Position numbers and translations under genes: made by a program
Notes under the pieces: generated by a model
The model's input: the letters and a program-made list of their open reading frames with translations, nothing else
Told to the model about the DNA's origin: nothing
Databases searched by the model: none
DNA from: Candidatus Pacearchaeota archaeon
GTDB lineage: Archaea; Nanobdellota; Nanobdellia; Pacearchaeales; GW2011-AR1
DNA length: 7,195 nucleotides
Direction of reading: 5' to 3'
Assembly: GCA_016176815.1 (NCBI GenBank)
Contig: JACOWL010000008.1
Location: 1 to 7,195, forward strand
Part shown: in pieces, positions 1 through 5,082 of the stretch
Layout: each line of letters opens with the position of its first letter
Numbering within the stretch: position 1 is the first letter of the stretch

Positions 1-1
1 T

Positions 2-2083
2 AGTTTTACTTTTGATGGGGTTAATGATAGGATAAATATTGATACTGCAGTTGGTGATTTATCTACAACAACCAAAGGAACTTGGAGCGCTTGGGTTAAG
101 CCCACGGATGCAACAGTATCATCTGTATTCGTGATAATGTCTTTTGTAGATAATGTTGGTCAAAATTCATATATGAGTTTTTATCAAAATCCTCCATTAG
201 GAGAATTAGTAATGGATGTTACAAATCTATCCGGGGATTATAGCTGGCAATTAAAAACAAACGCACCCGCCTTTTCCGATGGTACGTGGACTCATGTTGC
301 CCTTGTTCAAGACGCTGTGTCTCCCGTTTTATATGTTAATGGAGTTGCGCCTGCGCAAACATTTACTGAGTCAACTAATAAAACAAGATGGTTTAGCGGC
401 GCTTCAGAATTAAAAGTTGGAAGGATTGGAGATGAATTTTTTGCGCAGGAACAGCAGTTTTATAACGGCTCAATAGATGAAGTCCTAATATTTGATAGGG
501 CTCTTTCAGCAGGAGAAATAAAATCATTATATAACAATACTGCAAACAGATTGGAAAATAATTTTACTTCTCTTTCTGACGGAATTTATAATTATTCAGC
601 TTATGCAATAGATGAAGCAGGAAATCTTAACTGGACTTCGCCAGACAGACAATATACAGTTGATACAACTTTCCCTGCAATAGTTTTCGCAAATCCGACT
701 ACAAACTCTTCAAATCTTTCACAAAGTTTCATTCAGGCAAATTTATCTTTCAGCGATACAAATTTAGGAACAGCAAATATTTCTTTATTTAATTCAACTC
801 AAAATATAATTAATTCAACTGCTGGAACAACTTCAACTTTATTTATTAATTTTACAGGATTATCTGATGGAAGATATTATTTGAATGCAACCATTAATGA
901 TTCTGCAAATAATAAAAATTATACTGAAACAAGAAATATTTATTTAGATACTGTTCCCCCGAATGTTACAATAAATTCTCCAACAGCGACGACTTATACA
1001 GTAAATTCATTGTTATTTAATGCAACTGCAATAGATTTAACAACTTTTGTAGACAGCTGTTGGTATACTCTTAATAGCGGAACTACAAACCAAACACTTT
1101 CAAGAGCGGGGACTTCAAGTTCTTATAATTTCACGCAGACTTCAATTGCTGACAGCGTTTATACTGCAAGATTTTATTGCAACGATACCGCAAATAATGT
1201 AAATAATACAGAAAATGCTGCATTTACAATTGATACTTCTGTTCCAGCTGCGCTTGGAGGCGGACCTGCGCCCGTTGCCGGAGCTGGAGTCGGCGGAGGA
1301 GCCGGAGCTTCAAAGCCGTCGGTAAAGAGAATTTTTAATTTGAATTATAATATGTATGACCAGACAATTTCATTAAAACAAGTGGAATTTGATTTGCTAA
1401 AGATAACAAATAATGGAGAAATCTCAGACGATTATATAATAGAAGTTGAAACAATAGGAAATATAATTTCTTTTGAAAATAATAAATTAAGTCTTGAGCC
1501 GGGCGAAACAAAAGGGGCTGAATTTAAAATTTCCTCTCCTAAAGAGCCGGGAATTTATACGGGAAAAATCATTGTTACAAATGGAATTTCTGAAAGAGAA
1601 GTTTTAGTGACAATAAATGTAAAAACAGAAAAAAGTTTGTTTGATATAACTCTGACAATTCCGGAATCTCTTAAAACTCTTTTAGCCGGCCAGAACTTAA
1701 TTTCAAAAATTGATTTAATTCAAATGGGATTAAAAGAAAATATAGATGTTACTTTGAGATATGTAATAAAAGATTTTGAAGGCCAGACTTATCTTCAGGA
1801 ATCAGAAACTATTGCAGTCACAGACCAAAAATCATACGAAAAAGAATTTTTTACAGGCGAACTTCCTCCCGGTCAGTATGTTCTTGGAACCGAGCTAATA
1901 CATCCAGATGGAGTTGCAGTTGCAAGCACGCATTTTGTTGTGCAGGAAAGAGGAGTTAAATTTGGAAAGGAAGAAATTTTATTAACTTCTTTAATCCTTG
2001 TTTTAGTTTTAGTTTCTTTAATTATATTTTTATCAATAAGGAAATATAAAAAAGTTGGAAAGATGTTAGGAAAAAGGAATTAG
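2..2083 (+). CDS. LamG / Ig-like repeat surface protein, membrane-anchored, 5' end outside window
   Basis: The reading frame is open to the window edge: codons before the ATG at 131 encode LamG sequence (FDGVNDRI, then TWSAWVKP), so that ATG is internal and the gene starts upstream. Of 693 visible residues, about 1-180 form a LamG/concanavalin-A-like fold (GTWTHVAL, LYVNG, then SIDEVLIFDRALSAGEIKSLY). Three Ig-like unit ends follow, each with an L-S-D-G-x-Y type turn, D-x-A-x-N and a D-T-x-x-P boundary (about 185-228, 229-320, 321-412). The only two cysteines, 353 and 393, fall in the last Ig unit and could form a disulfide. Residues 416-440 are a Gly/Ala/Pro hinge. Two beta-rich stalk domains follow, then a membrane helix at about 659-679 and a Lys/Arg-rich inner tail. 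The LamG domain suggests glycan or protein binding outside the cell (family knowledge). There are 23 N-x-S/T sequons before the hinge and none after. The exact ligand is unknown. Confidence 0.88.
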   Translation, partial: SFTFDGVNDRINIDTAVGDLSTTTKGTWSAWVKPTDATVSSVFVIMSFVDNVGQNSYMSFYQNPPLGELVMDVTNLSGDYSWQLKTNAPAFSDGTWTHVALVQDAVSPVLYVNGVAPAQTFTESTNKTRWFSGASELKVGRIGDEFFAQEQQFYNGSIDEVLIFDRALSAGEIKSLYNNTANRLENNFTSLSDGIYNYSAYAIDEAGNLNWTSPDRQYTVDTTFPAIVFANPTTNSSNLSQSFIQANLSFSDTNLGTANISLFNSTQNIINSTAGTTSTLFINFTGLSDGRYYLNATINDSANNKNYTETRNIYLDTVPPNVTINSPTATTYTVNSLLFNATAIDLTTFVDSCWYTLNSGTTNQTLSRAGTSSSYNFTQTSIADSVYTARFYCNDTANNVNNTENAAFTIDTSVPAALGGGPAPVAGAGVGGGAGASKPSVKRIFNLNYNMYDQTISLKQVEFDLLKITNNGEISDDYIIEVETIGNIISFENNKLSLEPGETKGAEFKISSPKEPGIYTGKIIVTNGISEREVLVTINVKTEKSLFDITLTIPESLKTLLAGQNLISKIDLIQMGLKENIDVTLRYVIKDFEGQTYLQESETIAVTDQKSYEKEFFTGELPPGQYVLGTELIHPDGVAVASTHFVVQERGVKFGKEEILLTSLILVLVLVSLIIFLSIRKYKKVGKMLGKRN

Positions 2084-2099
2084 ATATTGTTAAAACAAC

Positions 2100-2109
2100 T
2101 TTTAAAAAG
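2100..2109 (+). promoter_or_regulatory. Candidate archaeal TATA box for the 2130 gene
   Basis: TTTTAAAAAG is centred about 25 nt before the ATG at 2130, the distance expected when transcription starts at or next to the start codon. This implies a leaderless mRNA; no Shine-Dalgarno sequence is visible. An imperfect setting of two 7-bp arms (AACTTTT at 2097-2103 and AAAAGTT at 2113-2119, 9-nt spacer) surrounds it, but in such AT-rich DNA this may be chance. The 46-nt gap after the upstream stop also permits read-through from gene 1. Confidence 0.5.
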
Positions 2110-2129
2110 ATAAAAAGTTTAATATTATA

Positions 2130-3293
2130 ATGAAAAAAAAGGGGTGGGTTATAGCAGGAATAATTTTAATTATCTTAGTGTTAGCCTTTGTAATTTATTT
2201 TAAATTTTCTCCGTCACCAAGTTTTAAAATAACTCCTGATTATCCGATTAATCTGAATTTAGTTTCAGGAGCAGAGGCAAGAACTTCAATAAAAATCACA
2301 AATAATGAAAAAGAACCGCACAATTTTAAAATCGGGGGATTAAATGAAATCGCTTCATTAAGTGAAACAGAATTTTCTTTAGAGCCAAAAGAATCAAAAG
2401 AAATTAAAATAATTTTTAATAACCCTCAAAATATCTCCAATGTTTATTTTGCAAATTTAATTGTAACCAATACGAATTTTAGAAAAGAGATTCCCGTTCT
2501 CCTGACTTTTAGAGAGTCTGCCAGTTTATTTTCAATAATACAAAAACCAATTCCAAAATATTTTGAAGTTTATCCCGGAGGAAAATTGGGGGTTGATATC
2601 GGCGTGTTTGGACTTGGTGGAAAAGATTATTCCAAGGAAGTAAAAGCCAGCTACGAATTATTAAGTCCTGAAGAATCAATTTTTTATTCTGAAGAAAATT
2701 TAATTATCGGAAACGAATACCATTTTTCAAAAGTTTTTGACATAGATTCTGAACTTTCTTATGGAAAATATGTTTTAGTCACTTCAATGGAATATAATGG
2801 AATAAAAAGCATTTCATCTTATTTATTTGAAATTAAGCCAAAACAAAATGAGTTTTTCCTGGATAAATCTAATCTTCTCATTTTAGTTTTTTTTGGTTTT
2901 GTTATTTTAATTGTTGTTCTTTTTATTTATTTTATTAAATCAAGAGATGAGTTGCTTTTAGCATTGAGAAAACAGCAGTCAAGAGAACTGGCAAAAAATA
3001 TTGAATTAATAACTGCCGTTCAAAAGAGAGTTCCGGCTAAAAAAGAAAAGCTGGAAAAGGCAAAGAAAAAAGTTGTTGCAAAAATAAAGAAAAGGCAGGA
3101 AAAACAAATAAAGGAATTAAGCAGATTAAAAAAGAAAGGCATTAAAAAAGACAAAATTAAAACTCAATTAGAAAAATGGAAAAAACAAGGATACGCATTC
3201 CCTGAAATTAAGGAGGAAATTCCGGAAAAAAATATTAATAAACAAATCGCAAAGTGGAAGAGAAAAGGGTTTGATATAAGCGCGCTGTCGTGA
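2130..3293 (+). CDS. Two-TM envelope protein with beta-sandwich ectodomain and basic Lys/Trp-repeat cytoplasmic tail
   Basis: I do not recognise a named family. Residues 6-25 are a hydrophobic signal anchor after MKKK. Residues 30-237 form an extracytoplasmic region predicted as two beta-sandwich domains: KITNN, SLEPKESK and IVTN mark the first, SLFSI and GKYVLVTS the second. The same landmarks occur in the same order in the stalk of the upstream protein, so the two are probably paralogous modules. A second membrane helix spans about 248-269. The remaining 118 residues are cytoplasmic, with about 39 Lys/Arg against 15 Asp/Glu and no cysteine. They contain three related units ending in K-K/R-x-G-aromatic or aliphatic (about 326-343, 343-360, 369-386), the last two with K-W-K. 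The tail could bind nucleic acid, acidic lipid or an acidic coiled coil; this is inference. The start is the first ATG after an in-frame stop at 2091 and sits correctly behind a TATA box. Confidence 0.85.
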   Translation: MKKKGWVIAGIILIILVLAFVIYFKFSPSPSFKITPDYPINLNLVSGAEARTSIKITNNEKEPHNFKIGGLNEIASLSETEFSLEPKESKEIKIIFNNPQNISNVYFANLIVTNTNFRKEIPVLLTFRESASLFSIIQKPIPKYFEVYPGGKLGVDIGVFGLGGKDYSKEVKASYELLSPEESIFYSEENLIIGNEYHFSKVFDIDSELSYGKYVLVTSMEYNGIKSISSYLFEIKPKQNEFFLDKSNLLILVFFGFVILIVVLFIYFIKSRDELLLALRKQQSRELAKNIELITAVQKRVPAKKEKLEKAKKKVVAKIKKRQEKQIKELSRLKKKGIKKDKIKTQLEKWKKQGYAFPEIKEEIPEKNINKQIAKWKRKGFDISALS

Positions 3294-3315
3294 GTAATAT
3301 TTAAAAACTAAAATA

Positions 3316-3327
3316 GCCTTATAAGGC
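3316..3327. promoter_or_regulatory. Perfect 12-bp palindrome GCCTTATAAGGC at promoter of coiled-coil gene
   Basis: GCCTTATAAGGC reads identically on both strands and has a TATA-like core. It lies 2 nt upstream of a second TATA-like box. The position fits an operator for a dimeric regulator or part of the core promoter. A terminator hairpin for the preceding gene is less likely, since there is no loop and no T-run follows. No regulator is encoded next to it. Confidence 0.4.
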
Positions 3328-3329
3328 AG

Positions 3330-3337
3330 TTATAAAG
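3330..3337 (+). promoter_or_regulatory. Candidate TATA box for the 3397 coiled-coil gene
   Basis: TTATAAAG would place transcription start near 3357-3362, giving a leader of about 35-40 nt before the ATG at 3397. The leader has no clear Shine-Dalgarno sequence. It contains a start-stop pair ATGTAA at 3369-3374. This promoter differs from the others in the window, which sit about 25 nt from their ATGs. Confidence 0.4.
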
Positions 3338-3396
3338 ATGGTGAATGGTAGAAAAACCTAAGAGAGTAATGTAAAAGAAAACTACAATAACAAAAA

Positions 3397-5001
3397 ATGG
3401 TGAATAAAAAAGAATCGGGTGTTTCAAAAACAGATTTTGAAACTTTTAAATTTGGAGTTGAAAGATTAAAAGAGCTTGAAAAAGAAATTAGTTCTCTTGA
3501 TACGCGCGGGTTTGCTAAAGAAGAGCAGGATATAAGAGCAAAATTGAAAAAAGTTTCCGAAATTCCTAATATTGAAAAAAAACTAAGAGATTTGAAATTA
3601 AAAAGCAGAAAAAAAAGCCCCGCTAAATATATTAAAAAAGGATTGGAAAATATTCAAGAAGATTTAGAGAAAATAGAAAAGGCCCATAAAGAGGATTCTG
3701 AGATTATCAAAAAATCTAAACAAAAAATTCCCATTGATTCCGGCGTTGATATTCTGGTTGATGCTAATTTTAATAGTTTTTTGAAAGATACAAAAAAAGC
3801 CCTGTCAGATAGAGTTGAGAAAAAGGAAAAGGAAATTGATGAATTTCTGGAAATTGATTTAAAGGGAAGAGAGGCAAAATACAGGAAAAAACATGACGAC
3901 TTGTTATCTAATTTTGAAAATGAAAAAGAAAAATTAGAGAGAGAACACAGAAAAATATTCAGCGGTCTTGTAAATAAAAAGATTAAATTAGAAAAAAGAG
4001 ACAAGGAATTAACAAAGAAACTTGAAGCAGAATATCAAAAAAAATTCAATGAGCAAGTTAAAGAAAATCTCCATAAAAAAGTTTCTGAAGAATTCAGGGA
4101 AAAACTTAATAAAAAGTTTAAAGAGGAAAAAGCAAGGATTGATAGTGAATACCGGGCTGAATTAAAGAAAATTGCAAGAAATGAAATTGGAAATGAAAAA
4201 TCCAAATTAAAAAAAAGTTTTTTAGAGAAAAAAATCAGATTAAAATTGGGGGATAAAGAACTCAGAAAAAGACTCGGGAAAGAATATCAAAATAAATTTG
4301 ATGAAAAAGTTGCAGTTGGTCTGCAGAAAGAAATTTCTGAAAAATTCAGGGAAAAACTCAATAAAAAATTTAAACAGGAAAAAGCAAGAGTTGATGCTGA
4401 ATATATGGATGAATTAAGAAAAATTGCAAGAAATGAATTTGAAAATGAAAGGTCTAAATTAAAAAACGAACATAAAGAAGCGTTAAAAAATCTTGCGCTT
4501 AAAAAAGCCGGAATGGAAAAGCAGGATAATGAATTAAGAAAAAAACTTGAAAAAGAATATCAAAATAAATTTGATGAAAAAGTTGCAGTTGGTCTGCAGA
4601 AAGAAATTTCTGAAAAATTCAGGGAAAAACTTAATAAAAAGTTTAAAGAAGAAAAATCAAGGATTGATAGTGAATATACGGCTGAATTAAAAAGGCATGC
4701 CAGAGAGGAATTGGAAAACCAAAAACGGAAATTAGATGAAAAAGCGCGCAATAAAGAAAGAATGCTTGAAGGCAAAGAAGAAAAAGAAATAAAACGGATA
4801 AGAGAAGAACTTGCTGAACAATCGCATAAAGAATTAGAGTCAGAACTTGCAAAAAAAGAAAAAGTTCTCAAGACAAGATTAGAAAGCGAGTATGAGCTAA
4901 GATTAAAACGAGAACTTCAAAATCATGAACAGGAAATTAAGAGGAAGAAGTTTGATTTAGAAATGGAAATGCAAAAAAAGATTAAGCAGGTTCTTGAATA
5001 A
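3397..5001 (+). CDS. Lys/Glu-rich long coiled-coil protein with three tandem heptad-phased repeats
   Basis: I do not recognise a family; annotation as a generic coiled-coil protein is safest. The 534 residues have no signal peptide, no membrane helix and no cysteine, so the protein should be cytoplasmic. Residues 1-150 form a separate N-terminal part with helical Lys/Glu segments and a less charged stretch around 110-130 (IPIDSGVDILVDANF). From about 150 to the end it is a nearly continuous charged helix. Three repeats begin at residues 194, 278 and 369, each with EYQxKF, then FREKLNKKF, then SEY or AEY. Their spacings are 84 and 91 residues, both multiples of seven. No Walker motifs are present, so it is not an SMC/Rad50 ATPase. 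A structural filament, spacer or scaffold is the likely role (inference). The start is fixed by an in-frame stop at 3388-3390, with no other start codon in between. Low-complexity composition may give misleading matches to myosin-like proteins. Confidence 0.85.
   Translation: MVNKKESGVSKTDFETFKFGVERLKELEKEISSLDTRGFAKEEQDIRAKLKKVSEIPNIEKKLRDLKLKSRKKSPAKYIKKGLENIQEDLEKIEKAHKEDSEIIKKSKQKIPIDSGVDILVDANFNSFLKDTKKALSDRVEKKEKEIDEFLEIDLKGREAKYRKKHDDLLSNFENEKEKLEREHRKIFSGLVNKKIKLEKRDKELTKKLEAEYQKKFNEQVKENLHKKVSEEFREKLNKKFKEEKARIDSEYRAELKKIARNEIGNEKSKLKKSFLEKKIRLKLGDKELRKRLGKEYQNKFDEKVAVGLQKEISEKFREKLNKKFKQEKARVDAEYMDELRKIARNEFENERSKLKNEHKEALKNLALKKAGMEKQDNELRKKLEKEYQNKFDEKVAVGLQKEISEKFREKLNKKFKEEKSRIDSEYTAELKRHAREELENQKRKLDEKARNKERMLEGKEEKEIKRIREELAEQSHKELESELAKKEKVLKTRLESEYELRLKRELQNHEQEIKRKKFDLEMEMQKKIKQVLE
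3976..4227 (+). repeat. Coiled-coil repeat R1 (84 codons)
   Basis: First copy of the internal repeat, residues 194-277, starting KKIKLEKRDKEL. It is the most diverged copy in its first half (KKFNEQVKENLHKKVSEEF). It shares a 34-nt identical block (4091-4124) with R3 (4616-4649). The R1-to-R2 distance is one heptad shorter than R2-to-R3. Confidence 0.85.
4228..4500 (+). repeat. Coiled-coil repeat R2 (91 codons)
   Basis: Second copy, residues 278-368, starting KKIRLKLGDKEL. Its junction with R1 lacks seven residues relative to the R2/R3 junction and to the sequence leading into R1: between SKLK and DKEL there are 13 residues, against 20 between SKLK and DNEL before R3. Confidence 0.85.
4279..4358 (+). 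repeat. 80-nt perfect direct repeat, copy A
   Basis: This stretch is identical, third codon positions included, to 4552-4631, offset 273 nt. It encodes the segment from KEYQNKF to FREKL. Identity stops at 4278 (g against a) and at 4359 (c against t). Confidence 0.9.
4501..4773 (+). repeat. Coiled-coil repeat R3, mosaic of R2 and R1
   Basis: Third copy, residues 369 to about 459, starting KKAGMEKQDNEL. Its first half is identical to R2 over 80 nt. Its next 60 nt (4632-4691) differ from R1 at 5 sites and from R2 at 12 by hand count. The far end merges into unique coiled coil, so the boundary is approximate. Confidence 0.8.
4552..4631 (+). repeat. 80-nt perfect direct repeat, copy B
   Basis: Second copy of the block at 4279-4358, lying in R3. 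Synonymous identity over 80 nt indicates recent duplication or gene conversion rather than protein-level selection alone. It is also a site where slippage, recombination or short-read assembly collapse could occur. Confidence 0.9.
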
Positions 5002-5025
5002 TCTTTTTCTGATGTCTTTATTCTT
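5002..5025 (+). terminator. T-rich tract after the coiled-coil gene, possible terminator
   Basis: Directly after the stop codon, the + strand carries T-runs (TCTTTTTCT, then GTCTTTATTCTT). Archaeal RNA polymerase can terminate at U-rich tracts without a hairpin, which fits the end of the coiled-coil transcript before the next promoter. Only composition supports the call. Confidence 0.35.
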
Positions 5026-5042
5026 AAGATGGTCTTCAATAG

Positions 5043-5075
5043 TAATAGAAAGCTTTATAAAATAGCTTTCTATTA
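5043..5075. promoter_or_regulatory. TATA box enclosed by a perfect 12-bp inverted repeat, promoter/operator of the ATPase gene
   Basis: The arms TAATAGAAAGCT (5043-5054) and AGCTTTCTATTA (5064-5075) are exact reverse complements separated by 9 nt. The spacer and arm edge contain TTTATAAAA (5054-5062), centred 25 nt before the ATG at 5083, so the mRNA is probably leaderless. A protein bound to both arms would block TATA-binding protein, which suggests repression, perhaps by the gene's own winged-helix product (inference). An 8-bp direct repeat TAGTAATA (5040-5047 and 5074-5081) brackets the dyad. If transcribed from upstream, the same sequence could form a hairpin. Confidence 0.6.
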
Positions 5076-5082
5076 GTAATAT

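Noticed and set aside
131..133. ATG at 131 as the start of the first gene
   Set aside because: The same frame is open to position 2 and encodes clear LamG sequence before it (FDGVNDRI, TWSAWVKP), so this Met is internal.
3316..3327. CRISPR-like or intrinsic terminator reading of the 12-bp palindrome
   Set aside because: It is a single copy with no loop and no following T-run.
3338..3361. Seven-codon micro-ORF (ATGGTGAAT... to TAA) ahead of the coiled-coil gene
   Set aside because: It begins right after the likely TATA box, so it should lie upstream of the transcription start and not be in the mRNA.
3654..4004. 116-codon minus-strand reading frame rich in Ser/Phe/Leu
   Set aside because: It is the antisense of Lys/Glu-rich coiled-coil codons, which seldom give stops on the other strand; no promoter or recognisable motif supports it.
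3976..4773. SMC/Rad50 or myosin-like identity for the coiled-coil protein
   Set aside because: No Walker A, signature or hinge motifs are present; similarity would come from Lys/Glu heptads only.
4560..4871. Overlapping minus-strand reading frames of 103 and 69 codons
   Set aside because: Antisense shadows of the coiled-coil repeat, with biased composition and no family resemblance.
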